Source: Myxococcales bacterium (GTDB lineage: Bacteria > Myxococcota_A > Polyangia > Polyangiales > Polyangiaceae). From it: 64,000 nucleotides of DNA. Position numbers and translations under genes: made by a program. The DNA is taken from positions 62,001 to 126,000 of the forward strand of contig JACPVJ010000016.1 in NCBI GenBank assembly GCA_016191785.1, given 5' to 3'. This document shows, piece by piece, positions 21,564 to 32,714 of this stretch (positions are counted from its first letter, which is position 1; every line of letters starts with the position of its first letter). A model generated the notes under the pieces. That model saw only the letters and a program-made list of their open reading frames with translations. It made no database searches and was not told the DNA's origin.

Positions 21564-22052
21564 ATGCATCGCCGTGGGTTTTTGATCGGGGGCGTTTCGG
21601 TCTTGGTCCTCCCGAGCTGCGTGTCCAAGCCGAAAATGCAGCTGCATCACGCCGAGGTGCAGAACGCCGGCCCGATGGGGATCGGCATGAACGTGTTTTT
21701 GCGCGTGAACAACGAGAACAGCTTCGATGTGCAAGTGCGAAATGTGCGCGTTCAGACCACGCTCCAAGGTCGGTGGACGCTCCCCGGCGTCGCCTACAGC
21801 CCGAACCAGTGGCTGCCGGCCGACGGGACGACCATCGTCCAGGCGCCGGTGATCATCCCCTGGACCATGGTCGGGCCGCTCTTGGCCGAGACCGCCATGA
21901 GCTCCTCGATCGCATACCGAGTTCGCGGTGAAGCCGACGTGACCGCGATTCGCTCGATGGGCATCCGCAGCGACAACTACCCCGTCGACGAGACCGGCTC
22001 GATTCCTCGCGCCGCCGTGCTTCAGGCCGCGCGCACGACCATGCCGTTTTGA
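21564..22052 (+). CDS. LEA type-2 (WHy-domain) lipoprotein
   Basis: A 162-aa secreted protein. The N-terminus MHRRGFLIGGVSVLVLPSC carries a signal with lipobox-like LPSC. The body has the WHy/LEA-2 pattern: a shared-origin strand, GIGMNVFLRVNNENSFDVQVRNVRVQ (long beta strands with NENSFD/NPN-type turns), and a C-terminal strand AYRVRGEADV. LEA-2 proteins form small Ig-like beta sandwiches tied to stress or desiccation tolerance in plants and to unknown envelope functions in bacteria. It is monocistronic, 54 bp after lpdA. The assignment rests on fold pattern, not on a catalytic site. Confidence 0.7.
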   Translation: MHRRGFLIGGVSVLVLPSCVSKPKMQLHHAEVQNAGPMGIGMNVFLRVNNENSFDVQVRNVRVQTTLQGRWTLPGVAYSPNQWLPADGTTIVQAPVIIPWTMVGPLLAETAMSSSIAYRVRGEADVTAIRSMGIRSDNYPVDETGSIPRAAVLQAARTTMPF

Positions 22053-22091
22053 TGCGGTAAGTCGCTGTCCCACTCTTTTCTCCGGGCAGGG

Positions 22092-22151
22092 TTGACGCTC
22101 GGGGCAAACGCCCTGATGCTTGGCGTTCGTCGGCGTGTTCGCGCGCCGACG
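22092..22151 (+). promoter_or_regulatory. Weak promoter candidate followed by an 8 bp hairpin
   Basis: TTGACG (22092-22097), a 17-base spacer and GATGCT (22115-22120) precede a hairpin with stem CGTCGGCG/CGCCGACG (22128-22135 and 22144-22151). They lie in the 232 bp before the gene at 22285. The -10 is poor; the hairpin has no T tract. It could be a leader structure or the terminator of the upstream lipoprotein gene. Confidence 0.3.
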
Positions 22152-22284
22152 GGGAGGGTGAAGAAATGGGGCCGGGGGGCCAGGCATTCGTGGGCGGCGA
22201 ATCTGGAGGGGAGCTGGGAATGAACGGTGGGCGCCGTCGTTTCAACCCAAGCCGTGCAGCGTGCGCGGGGAAGAGGGAGTGACC

Positions 22285-22782
22285 ATGGAACACAACGACC
22301 AGAGAACCGCGCTCGTGGTCATGGAGGCGGGGGCACGCTGGCCGTCGTACACACGAGAGCTGGCGGGGCGGGCCTCCAGCGCCGTGGTCGAGTCCCAACC
22401 CGCCATCGAGAGCGTGGCCGAGTTCTCGGCCCGGGTCGTCGGGCGGGTCGCCCGCCTCGCCGAGCGCTCGGTTTCCATCCCGGTGGCGATCTTGGCGGCC
22501 AGTCAGCGCATCGACCCCGAGGCGCGGAAGTGCCGCTACCAGGTGGCCCGCGCGATCGTCATGAGCATGGCCACGAGCGGGGGCGGCGAGCTCTTGATCA
22601 TGGGCGACGAGCATTTCGGTGACGAGGTCCGCCACGAGCTGGTGGCGTTCGCCGGCGCCCTGTGCGACGGGCTGGCGGGCAGCGCGGTCACGGTCCGCGT
22701 GCGCTTCGGCACCGGCCGAAGCGGAACCCACGCCCTCGCCCTTCCGCCGTCGTCGCGTCGGTCCGTGATGGGCGGCGAGTGA
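22285..22782 (+). CDS. Conserved-looking hypothetical protein
   Basis: A 165-aa cytoplasmic protein that I do not recognise. The ATG at 22285 was chosen for the GGGAG seven bases upstream; an in-frame GTG lies at 22261. It is predicted to be alternating helix and strand: an amphipathic N-terminal region (SAVVESQPAIESVAEFSARV), a helix around RKCRYQVARAIVMSMATSGG, strand GELLIMGD, helix VRHELVAFAGALCDGLAG, and a final strand TVRVRFGTG. There is no signal peptide, metal site or nucleotide motif. It sits alone between a lipoprotein gene and the fadIJ operon, whose promoter begins 11 bp after its stop. Codon use is like that of its neighbours. Confidence 0.65.
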   Translation: MEHNDQRTALVVMEAGARWPSYTRELAGRASSAVVESQPAIESVAEFSARVVGRVARLAERSVSIPVAILAASQRIDPEARKCRYQVARAIVMSMATSGGGELLIMGDEHFGDEVRHELVAFAGALCDGLAGSAVTVRVRFGTGRSGTHALALPPSSRRSVMGGE

Positions 22783-22792
22783 TGCTCGCGCC

Positions 22793-22821
22793 TTGACACG
22801 GCGCGTCATGGTGCGTATTCA
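22793..22821 (+). promoter_or_regulatory. sigma70-type promoter of fadIJ
   Basis: A perfect -35 TTGACA (22793-22798), a 17-base spacer and TATTCA (22816-22821) lie 30 bp before the fadI ATG, which has AGGAGG upstream. This is the best housekeeping-type promoter match noted in the window. Confidence 0.6.
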
Positions 22822-22851
22822 GACCCGGTCCCCGCAGGAGGTCCGAGGTCC

Positions 22852-24146
<1,295 letters not shown>

Positions 24147-24147
<1 letters not shown>

Positions 24148-26408
24148 TGTCTGGGGAAAGCGGCAATGGGTCGGGGTCGCGGCGCGTGCTCGAGATCGAG
24201 CGGCGCTCGGACGGCGTGGCCGTCGTACGGATGGATGTTCCGGGCGAAACCATGAACACGCTGCAGGCGAATTTCGCCGCCGAGTTCGCCCAGGTGTTCG
24301 ACGAGCTCGACCAGTCGAGCGAGGTCCGAGCGGTGGTCTTCACCAGCGGCAAGCGCGACAGCTTCATCGCCGGGGCTGACGTTCGGATGATCAAGGCGGT
24401 GAAGACCGCCGCCGAAGCCGCGGAGCTTTCGCGCACCGGGCAGCGCGCCATGGCGCGTGTCGCGTCGTTCCGCGTGCCGGTGGTCGCTGCCATCCACGGC
24501 GCCTGTCTGGGCGGGGGGCTCGAGACCGCGCTGGCCTGCCATGCGCGCATCGCCACCGATGACAAGAAGACCAAGCTCGGCCTCCCCGAGGTCCAGCTGG
24601 GCCTCTTGCCCGCCGCTGCGGGGACCCAACGCCTGCCGCGCCTGATCGGGGTGCAGGCTGCACTCGACCTGATGTTGACGGGCAAGCAAGTCGACGGGCG
24701 CCGCGCGAAGGCCATGGGACTGGTCGACGACGTGGTGCCGCTGCCGGTTCTGCTCGAGGTCGCGTGCCGGCACGCGCTTTCGCTCGCCGACCGCGGGCGG
24801 CCCGAGCCCACCGGTTTTGCTCGGTTCCAATCAATCTTCAGCAAGCGAGAGCTGACCGAGCTCGCGCTCGCCGAGAACCCGCTCGGTCGCAAGGTGCTGT
24901 TCGACCAGGCCCGGAAGCGGCTGCTCGCCAAGACGCGCGGCAACTACCCCGCGGCCGAGCGAATCCTGGACGTGGTCAAGGCGGGCTTCGAAGCTGGGTT
25001 CGAGCGCGGGCTCGAGGCCGAAGCGCTGGCGTTCGGGGAGCTGGCAACCAGCCCCGAGGCAGCGCAGCTGATGTACCTCTTCACTGCCACCGTCGAGCTG
25101 AAGAAGGACCGCGGCGTCGAAGACGCCAGCGTCGAGTCCAGGCCCGTGCACAAGGTCGGCATGCTCGGCGCGGGGCTGATGGGCGCTGGCATCGCCTACG
25201 TGACGAGCTCGCTCGCGAAGGTGCCGGTGCGACTGAAGGACAAGGGCGACGAGGGGCTCGCGGCGGGTCTGAAATACGTGGCGGGCATCCTGGACGGGCG
25301 CGTGAAGAAGAAGCGGCTGACGCGCCTGGAGCGCGACCGGCTCTTCTTCCAGATCACGCCCACCGTCGACTACTCGGGATTCCGGGACGCCGAGCTGGTG
25401 ATCGAAGCCGTGTTCGAAGACCTGGCGCTCAAGCACCAGATGGTGAGGGACATCGAGGCCCACGGGCACGAAAAGGCGATCTTCGCGTCGAACACCTCGT
25501 CGCTGCCCATCACGCAGATCGCCGCGGGTGCCAAGCACCCCGAGCGCGTGATCGGGATGCACTACTTCTCGCCGGTGCACAAGATGCCCCTGCTCGAGAT
25601 CATCGTGACTCCCAAGACCGCTCCATGGGTCACCGCCACCTGCGTCGAGCTCGGCAAGAAGCAGGGCAAGACGGTGATCGTCGTGAACGACGGAGTGGGC
25701 TTCTACACCTCGCGCATTCTCGCGCCGTACATGAACGAGGCGGCGTGGCTGCTCTCGGAGGGCGTGCCGGTCGAAGAGCTCGACGGCGCGCTGGTGGACT
25801 GGGGCTATCCCGTCGGTCCCGTCACGCTCCTGGACGAGGTCGGCATCGACGTCGGCGAGAAGGTCGGCAAGATCATGCTCGGTGCGTTCGGCGATCGGAT
25901 GGTCCCGCCGCCGGGCATGGACAAGCTGGTGGCCGACCAGCGCTTGGGTCGCAAGAACGCCCGTGGTTTCTACCTGTACGGCGACAAGAAGCAGGCGAAG
26001 AAGAGGTTGGTGGACGCGAGCGCCTACGCGGTGCTCGGGGTCACCCCCAAGCCCGGCGCCACTCCCAGACACGAGATCGCCGAGCGCTGCGCGCTGGCGA
26101 TGGTGAACGAGGCGGCACTCTGCTTCGGCGACGGCGTCCTCCGCTCGGCCCGGGACGGCGACATCGGTGCGATCTTCGGCCTCGGGTTTCCCCCGTTTCG
26201 CGGGGGGCCGTTCCGCTACGTCGACGCGGTCGGCGCCCTCGACGTCGTGCGCCGGCTCGAGCGCTACGAGAAGCAACACGGCAAGCGCTTCACGCCGGCG
26301 CCGGTGCTGGTCGAGATGGCGCGAGGCGGCGGCACCTTCCACGGGGAACGCGCAGTGGCCGTGGGCAGCCGGGGTCCGGGCAAGGGAGCCGCGCGCGCGC
26401 GGGTCTGA
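24147..26408 (+). CDS. fadJ: Fatty-acid oxidation complex alpha subunit (enoyl-CoA hydratase / 3-hydroxyacyl-CoA dehydrogenase)
   Basis: A 753-aa bifunctional enzyme. The N-terminal crotonase domain (about 10-200) has FIAGADVRMI, HGACLGGGLETALAC (first Glu) and LGLPEVQLGLLPAAAGTQRLPRL (second Glu), so it is catalytically complete. The NAD domain starts near residue 335 with VGMLGAGLMGAGIAYV, followed by the C-terminal dehydrogenase domains with VIGMHYFSPVHKMPLLEII and NDGVGFYTSRIL. It partners FadI, whose stop overlaps this start by one base. It converges with the next lipoprotein gene, with 3 bp between stops. Confidence 0.95.
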
Positions 26409-26411
26409 GTC

Positions 26412-27128
26412 TCAGGGCGCGGGTGCGCGTGCCATCTCGCTCTTGGCGCCGGTCGTGCCCCAAGTGATGAGCTCGGTCTTGGCCGGTTTGCCGATCTCCT
26501 CGGATTTGACCACGCCGCTGATCGGCACCGCAGGGTGGATCCAGACGTTCTGATCCGATTGGGCCTGGCCCACCTCCATCTTCTGCTGCCGCTTGTAGGC
26601 GCCGCGGAAGGTAGCCGCCGGCACCGTGACGTCCTCTTGAGGCGAGCCCGCCAGGTTGGGGACGAAGATGTCGGCCAACGCCCGCTTGTAGCCGTCGGCG
26701 CTTGGGCCGAGTTTGTCCTCGCGCAGCTCTTTGACCTGGCTGTTGGGCATCCGGATGCGCGCGGCCTTGATCTCGATGCTGTTCGGGTCGCTGCGGTTGG
26801 ACAGCTTGACCAAGAGCTGCATCACCGTGCCCGCCTCGGCCGCGCCCCGCACGATCTCGACCCAGTGAGCGCCCTGCTCTTCGCCCACGATCTTGTAGGT
26901 GATCTCGGCCGTGGTGCCGTCGTCCAGGGTGGTGCGGTACTTCGACCACTGACCCACCGCGAAGGGCGCGAGCTCGGTCGCCGAGGGGCGCCCCACCTCA
27001 CCGCCCGCAGCCGGCGGCTCCGCCACGCTGGTGCCGGCGTTCGAGCGCTGCGGGGTCCCATCTGCTTCGGGCTTGCTGCACCCGAGCGGGACCAGGGTCA
27101 CCAGCAACACGGACCAGGCGCGACTCAT
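26412..27128 (-). CDS. Lipoprotein of unknown function
   Basis: A 238-aa predicted lipoprotein: MSRAWSVLLVTLVPLGC gives a clear lipobox. A Ser/Pro-rich linker is followed by a domain of about 170 residues. The domain starts with AVGQWSKYRTTLDDGTTAEITYKIVG, two beta strands around a turn, and includes strands around HWVEIV and TVMQLLVKLSN. This resembles outer-surface beta-sandwich lipoproteins of myxobacteria in general style. The C-terminal part contains IHPAVPISGVVKSE and LITWGTTGAKS. There are no catalytic or metal motifs. It diverges from the acyl-CoA dehydrogenase gene across 68 bp. Confidence 0.75.
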   Translation of the reverse strand: MSRAWSVLLVTLVPLGCSKPEADGTPQRSNAGTSVAEPPAAGGEVGRPSATELAPFAVGQWSKYRTTLDDGTTAEITYKIVGEEQGAHWVEIVRGAAEAGTVMQLLVKLSNRSDPNSIEIKAARIRMPNSQVKELREDKLGPSADGYKRALADIFVPNLAGSPQEDVTVPAATFRGAYKRQQKMEVGQAQSDQNVWIHPAVPISGVVKSEEIGKPAKTELITWGTTGAKSEMARAPAP

Positions 27129-27196
27129 GGCCCGGGTTCTAGGTCACCTCCACCGCCAGCGCCACTCTGGCGGTACACTCGCGCCCCGGAGGCCCC

Positions 27197-28342
<1,146 letters not shown>

Positions 28343-28343
28343 C

Positions 28344-28697
28344 TCAGAGCCGGGCGCCCAGGCTGCGCAGCAGCACCCCCACTCCGACCGAGACCGCGTT
28401 GGCCAGCGCCGAGACCGCCACCGCCCGGCGCCAGCTCAGCGCCGGGAACACCAGGCGATAGAGCAAGACCTCCGAGCCGACCGCCCACGACTCGGCCGCC
28501 ACCAGCATGGGCGTGTAGCTCAGACCGAGCTCGGGGAAGACGAACCACACCGCCGGGTGACTCAGGACGTTGGCGGCGACCACCGCCGCCAGTCGCCGGG
28601 CCCGCGGTTCGTGGGGCTCGAGCAGCCAGGGCGCGACGCACAGCTCGGAGCCCACGGTGACGACGAACGCCCGAGCCCAGAAGGCGAGGTAGGTCAC
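28344..28697 (-). CDS. Small integral membrane protein
   Basis: A 117-aa protein with probably three or four membrane segments. The first is around LAFWARAFVVTVGSELCVA, the second around AAVVAANVLSHPAVWFVF, the third around MLVAAESWAVGSEVLLY and the last around AVAVSALANAVSVGVGVLL. The start is GTG at 28697. The charged residues E, H and R within the predicted membrane region (GSELCVAPWLLEPHEPRAR, NVLSHP, AAESW) suggest a functional site. The layout resembles other short myxobacterial membrane proteins of unknown role. No family name is justified. Confidence 0.6.
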   Translation of the reverse strand: MTYLAFWARAFVVTVGSELCVAPWLLEPHEPRARRLAAVVAANVLSHPAVWFVFPELGLSYTPMLVAAESWAVGSEVLLYRLVFPALSWRRAVAVSALANAVSVGVGVLLRSLGARL

Positions 28698-28814
28698 GCC
28701 CGCGCCCCGCCTGCCCAGACGTGCAGCATGCGGCGAAGATACTCGTCACTGCTCGCCCAAGGCCAGGGCGACTCGGTTGTCTCATCGGGGATGGCCGCGC
28801 GCAGGGGTGATTCC

Positions 28815-29366
28815 ATGCTGTTCTCGCTGCGGGGGCTCTCGGCCGGCGACCGCGAGCGGATCGAGCGCGAGCTGCGGAAGCACCGCTTGGCTGCCGAGGC
28901 TGCGCTCGTGCGACGGTGGGCCAAGCCGCCGGCCGAGCGGGGCCCGGAGCCAGAGCCCGCCCAGGGGAAGCGGGAAGAGGAGATCCGCCGGCAGGCCGCG
29001 GTCGAGTCTGCGCGGGCCGAGAGCGCGGCGCGTGCCGAGGTCGAGATGCTCGCGCTGCAGCACGCCCACGAGCGGCGGATGCGTCAGCTCGAGAGTCGCG
29101 GGCAGCGCGGGAGCCTGATCGCCGTGCTCGGGCTGATCGTCGCGGTGCTCTCGGTCGCGGGCTCGCTCGGGCTCTACTTCGGGAAGCTGCGCCCCGAGAC
29201 GCTGCGCGTGCAGCGAGCGTACGACGAGCTGGTCGCGGCAGAGCGGCATCGAGCCGAAGAGACCAAGCGCCTGCTCGAGCGCAGCGAGAAGCGCCGCGCC
29301 GAGCTGTCGAGCGAGCTGGACGCGGCTCGCCGGCGCGTCGAGGTGCTGGAGGGCCGATCACAGTGA
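28815..29366 (+). CDS. Coiled-coil protein with one membrane segment
   Basis: A 183-aa protein. The ATG at 28815 was chosen because AGGGG lies about seven bases upstream; ATGs at 28728 and 28791 are in frame but lack ribosome sites. Residues about 5-45 and 50-95 are highly charged, helical and Glu/Arg-rich (ERIERELRKHRLAAEAAL). One hydrophobic stretch, SLIAVLGLIVAVLSVAGSLGLY, spans the membrane near residues 108-130. The C-terminal 50 residues form a second coiled coil (RAEETKRLLERSEKRRAEL). It may scaffold or tether a partner; no enzymatic motif is present. Its stop overlaps the convergent kinase gene by 9 bp. Confidence 0.65.
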   Translation: MLFSLRGLSAGDRERIERELRKHRLAAEAALVRRWAKPPAERGPEPEPAQGKREEEIRRQAAVESARAESAARAEVEMLALQHAHERRMRQLESRGQRGSLIAVLGLIVAVLSVAGSLGLYFGKLRPETLRVQRAYDELVAAERHRAEETKRLLERSEKRRAELSSELDAARRRVEVLEGRSQ

Positions 29367-30497
29367 GAGCGTCAGAGCCTCCCCGAGCTCCGACTCGCAA
29401 CGGGTCACGTGCTCCAGGAACTGAGCGACGCGCGCATCGACGCCGGCGATCTGCCCTTTGCTGAGCACCGGTGCCAGCGGGTCGGCTGCCAGAGTGCTCG
29501 ACAGCCGCACGCCCAGCCGCGCGTCCGGCGCGGCAGCCGGCCCCAGCGCGCGGAGCGCGGTCACCGTGGCCCGCCGGAAGCGGCAAATCGGCGACAGTCG
29601 AGCCATCGTGGTCTCGCCGCGGCTCGCGCGCCAGGGCGCGAACGACGAGGCGTTGTCGAGGAAGATCAGCGGACCGCCGCCCAGTGAAAGCACGTTGCCG
29701 CCCGACCAGCGATCGGTGTTGTCGATCAGGAAGTCGAACACGACCAGATCGCTCCACTCGGGCAGGCGCTTCGCCAGCTCTTCGCTCGGGGGCTCCTTCG
29801 AACGCAGTCCGTCGGTCCACCCCTTGGGCGGCTCGGCGCTCACCAGGCGGCCGGCGTGCCAGGCGATCATCGCCCCGGCAACGCGACCGTCGCGGGCGGG
29901 CACCTCTTCGCGAAGGCGCTCGACGAATTTCCCGTCCGCGTCCGAGGCCTCGAGCTGCTCGACCAGGTGTGGATACCCGATGGCACGCCCGACCACCGCC
30001 GCCGTTCGCGAGAAGCCGACGATGCGGTCGAGGTGGTAGGCGGCGATCTCTCCGCGGAAGTTGGACGCCGAGTGCTTCTGCTCGGGCTTGAACACGGCGC
30101 GACTGCCATCCCCGAAGCGCACCCGCAGCGTGATGGTCGCGCCCCCGGGGTTGCGGGTGATCTCGGTGATCGGTGCGCTCGCCAGCCGCTCGAGCCACTG
30201 CTTGTCCTTGCCCGGGTCCACCGGTCCGGCGAAGCCCGCGTGAGCGCCTGCTGGGCGAGGCAGCCCCGCCAAGAGCGCCGTCGGCGCGGCCGGTGGTCGT
30301 TCGGGCGGCGGCCGGACCCGCACCCCCACACTCGTCGACGGCGCGGGAGCCGAGGCGCTGGGCCTCGGTTCGGGCGCGGGCTCCACGGCGGACGCGCTGG
30401 GGACGGCCACGGTCGCGGTCGGGCCTTCGACGCTGGGCGGGGCTCGGCGCTCGCAGGCGGACGCGAGGGCGACGAGCAGCAGCAGGCCGTGGCGCAT
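29358..30497 (-). CDS. FAM20/four-jointed-like secreted kinase, lipoprotein
   Basis: A 379-aa predicted lipoprotein (ATG at 30497, lipobox LASAC, C15) with a Pro/Ser/Ala linker to about residue 90 and then a domain with the key motifs of the animal secretory-pathway kinases FAM20/four-jointed/GASK1. RAVFKPEQ supplies the ATP Lys (about K137). FRGEIAAYHLDRIVGF with TAAVVGR closely echoes FAM20 (alpha-C Glu about E150). VFDFLIDNTDRWSGGNV has the catalytic Asp (about D262) and a metal Asn, and IFLDNASSF carries the DFG-equivalent Asp (about D281). The predicted location is extracytoplasmic, so substrates would be periplasmic or surface proteins or glycans, with ATP supply unexplained. The gene starts only 31 bp from a divergent polysaccharide deacetylase gene. 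Kinase activity is inferred from motifs. Confidence 0.75.
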   Translation of the reverse strand: MRHGLLLLVALASACERRAPPSVEGPTATVAVPSASAVEPAPEPRPSASAPAPSTSVGVRVRPPPERPPAAPTALLAGLPRPAGAHAGFAGPVDPGKDKQWLERLASAPITEITRNPGGATITLRVRFGDGSRAVFKPEQKHSASNFRGEIAAYHLDRIVGFSRTAAVVGRAIGYPHLVEQLEASDADGKFVERLREEVPARDGRVAGAMIAWHAGRLVSAEPPKGWTDGLRSKEPPSEELAKRLPEWSDLVVFDFLIDNTDRWSGGNVLSLGGGPLIFLDNASSFAPWRASRGETTMARLSPICRFRRATVTALRALGPAAAPDARLGVRLSSTLAADPLAPVLSKGQIAGVDARVAQFLEHVTRCESELGEALTLSL

Positions 30498-30528
30498 GCG
30501 CGCATAAGATGCACTAGTCTCGTGGGCG

Positions 30529-31632
30529 GTGCGAAGAGTGGTTCGGGTGCTGGCCTTGGTGGCGGTCGCCGCGGCGTTACCGCAGGCCAGCGCGCGCCCC
30601 GAGCCAGCGCCTCTCGAGCTGCCGGTAGCGCTCGCCGGCACGACCGTGGCGTTCGCCCGAGCCCCGGAGCAGCCGCTGCCGCGCGTGATCGACGTCGCTC
30701 CGCTGGGCGCGCGCGTCGCTCTCGATGCGCCGCTGGTCGTGCGATTCGACGGCCCGGTTCCGAGCGCGCGGCGGTCGGGCGTGGTCGAGCTCGAGCCCGA
30801 GGTGGCGGGCGAGGCGCGTTGGAACGACGACTCCACCTGGACGTTCACGCCCAAGCGATGGCGTCAGGGTCGCCCGCAACGCGTCCGCGTCCGCCCGCCG
30901 AGTGGGGACCCCATCGAGTGGACGTTTCGCGCGCGGGTGCCGATGCCGCTCGCGCCGGTGGCGGGCGAGGGCGCGCGCCTGGTCCTCACCTTCGACGACG
31001 GGCCGAACGATCGCCGGCAAGCCGATCGTCTGCTCGACCGCTTGAAAGAGTTGCGCATCCGCGCGCTGTTCTTCCCCTCGGGGCGCTGGGCCCAGACGCG
31101 GCCGGATTGGGTGCTGCGCGCTCGCGACGAAGGTCATCGCGTGTGCAACCACACCTTCAGTCACGTGAACCTGACGGCGCCGTGGATGACCGAGGCGCGC
31201 ATCACCGACGAGATCGTCCGAGGGGCCGGCGACGGCGACTGCAAGCTCTTCCGCCCCCCGCTGATGGGGGTCGACGCGCGGGTCGAGCGCATCGCGAAGA
31301 CGCTTGGCTACGAGGTCTACCTGTGGGACGTCGATAGCCGCGACTGGGAAGGTGGGCCCGCCGAAGACGTCCTGGCGACGGCGCTCGGCCAGGCCAGACC
31401 GGAAGCGGTGGTGCTCTTCCACATCCACGCCGACGCCACCTTCCAGATCTTGCCGACCCTGGCGGAGCGGCTGCGGGCGGCCGGCTACGTGCTCTCTTGG
31501 GACCCGGCCGATGCCCCGAGCCGCCGTGTAGGCCTGGGTGGGAGGCCTGAATGGGGAGCGCTCACCGACCGTCCGACAGACGCGGAAACCTCCATGGCCG
31601 ACGCGGACCTGCCTGGGCTTGGCCCACCGTGA
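30529..31632 (+). CDS. Polysaccharide deacetylase with N-terminal Ig-like domain
   Basis: A 367-aa exported carbohydrate esterase 4 (NodB) enzyme. The signal-like start MRRVVRVLALVAVAAALPQA begins at GTG 30529. Residues about 50-135 look like an SbsA/Big_5 Ig-like domain (PLGARVALDAPLVVRFDGPV, WTFTPKRW). The deacetylase motifs are complete: TFDDGPN (D156, D157), NHTFSH (H208, H212), FRPPLMG (R242), YLWDVDSRDW (D267) and LFHIHA (H298/H300). It probably removes N-acetyl groups from peptidoglycan or an extracellular polysaccharide. Only 31 bp separate its start from the divergent kinase gene, so the promoters must overlap or lie inside the genes. Confidence 0.9.
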   Translation: MRRVVRVLALVAVAAALPQASARPEPAPLELPVALAGTTVAFARAPEQPLPRVIDVAPLGARVALDAPLVVRFDGPVPSARRSGVVELEPEVAGEARWNDDSTWTFTPKRWRQGRPQRVRVRPPSGDPIEWTFRARVPMPLAPVAGEGARLVLTFDDGPNDRRQADRLLDRLKELRIRALFFPSGRWAQTRPDWVLRARDEGHRVCNHTFSHVNLTAPWMTEARITDEIVRGAGDGDCKLFRPPLMGVDARVERIAKTLGYEVYLWDVDSRDWEGGPAEDVLATALGQARPEAVVLFHIHADATFQILPTLAERLRAAGYVLSWDPADAPSRRVGLGGRPEWGALTDRPTDAETSMADADLPGLGPP

Positions 31633-31653
31633 GGCCTCGCTGCTACACTCCGA

Positions 31654-31684
31654 GTCCCGAGAATCGATGGAAGGTCCTCGGGAC
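31654..31684. repeat. 8 bp inverted repeat in leader region
   Basis: GTCCCGAG (31654-31661) and CTCGGGAC (31677-31684) are perfect inverted copies with a 15-base loop, in the 123 bp before the Cys-rich protein gene. It could be the deacetylase terminator or an operator; there is no T tract. Confidence 0.35.
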
Positions 31685-31755
31685 GCCCTTCGTAGCAGTA
31701 TTGGGGCGACCGCTGCCTACTTCGACTGCTTAGGGAACAAGGAGAGACCGGAATC

Positions 31756-32652
31756 ATGCACAAACTCATCGCACCCTTCCTGATCGGCGCGGCCGCTTTC
31801 GCGGTGCCCATGCTCGTTCCGTCCACCGCCCACGCCGGGCTGGAGGCGTGCGGAGACATCCACGTCGAAGCCAGCGGCACCTGCGAAGCCATGGCCAAGG
31901 GCGGCTGCGACGTCCAGTGCAAGGACCTGAAGTTCGAGGCCGCCTGTCAGGCCGAGGGCTACGTGAGCTGCAAGGGCGAGTGCTCTGGCACCGCCAGTGT
32001 GGACTGCACTGGCTCGTGCGACGTCAAGGGCTGCGAGACCAAGTGCAGCGGGGACGAGCTCAAGTTCGACTGCGCCGCGAATTGCACCGCGGGTTGCGAC
32101 GCCGATTGCGCCGGCAGCTGCGAGAGCAAGTGCGGCACCGACTCGGAGTGCAAGAGCAGTTGCCAGGGCTCGTGCAAGGCGACCTGCCAGGGCGAGTGCA
32201 AGGGCAGCTGCACCGGTGAGTACCCGGACTGCAAGACCAAGTGCGAGGCCAGCTGCAAAGGCCAGTGCCAGGCGAAGTCCAACATCAACTGCCAGGTGGA
32301 CTGCCAGGGCAAGCTCCAGGCGACCTGCGAGACCAAGCTCGAGGGTGGCTGCACGGCAAAGTGCGAGAGCCCCGAGGGCTCGGTGAAGTGCGACGGGCAA
32401 TACGTGGACAACAACGGCAACGCGCAGGCGTGCCTCGACGCCCTCAGTCAGTGGCGGGCGTCGATCAACGCCAGCGCCAGCGGCAGCGCGACCGCCAGCT
32501 GCAAGAACGGCAAGTGTGAAGCCGAGGCCGAGGGCGAGGCCGAGGCCAGCTGCGCCACGGCTCCTGGCCCGCGTGCCGGTGGCGCCGCGTTCGCGTTCGG
32601 TGCGTTCGGGCTGCTCGCGGCCTGGGCTCTGGGTCGCCGCCGGCGAAGCTGA
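31756..32652 (+). CDS. Cys-rich repeat protein with MYXO-CTERM-like C-terminal anchor
   Basis: A 298-aa exported protein. A cleavable signal ends near STAHA. The mature part has about 37 Cys in short C-x3-C to C-x9-C steps (for example SCQGSCKATCQGECKGSC), with Lys/Asp/Glu/Gly between them and almost no large hydrophobics. The last about 30 residues (GGAAFAFGAFGLLAAWALG then RRRRS) are a hydrophobic helix plus Arg cluster, the MYXO-CTERM sorting-signal layout that anchors proteins on the myxobacterial surface. An AAGGAG ribosome site precedes the ATG. Dense disulfides suggest a rigid surface or spore-coat-like structure, or metal binding; neither is shown. A different Cys-rich repeat lipoprotein lies next door, converging. 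Confidence 0.8.
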   Translation: MHKLIAPFLIGAAAFAVPMLVPSTAHAGLEACGDIHVEASGTCEAMAKGGCDVQCKDLKFEAACQAEGYVSCKGECSGTASVDCTGSCDVKGCETKCSGDELKFDCAANCTAGCDADCAGSCESKCGTDSECKSSCQGSCKATCQGECKGSCTGEYPDCKTKCEASCKGQCQAKSNINCQVDCQGKLQATCETKLEGGCTAKCESPEGSVKCDGQYVDNNGNAQACLDALSQWRASINASASGSATASCKNGKCEAEAEGEAEASCATAPGPRAGGAAFAFGAFGLLAAWALGRRRRS

Positions 32653-32676
32653 GCATCACTCGTTGGTTCATCGCAC

Positions 32677-32701
32677 GAAGGCGCCGCACCCCGGCGCCTT
32701 C
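32677..32701. terminator. Strong bidirectional hairpin terminator
   Basis: GAAGGCGCCG (32677-32686) and CGGCGCCTTC (32692-32701) form a perfect 10 bp stem with a 5-base loop. The outer CGCAC/GTGCG extends it with a bulge. It lies between two convergent stops (32652 and 32715). The T runs are short. Confidence 0.65.
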
Positions 32702-32714
32702 GGCGTTTGGTGCG

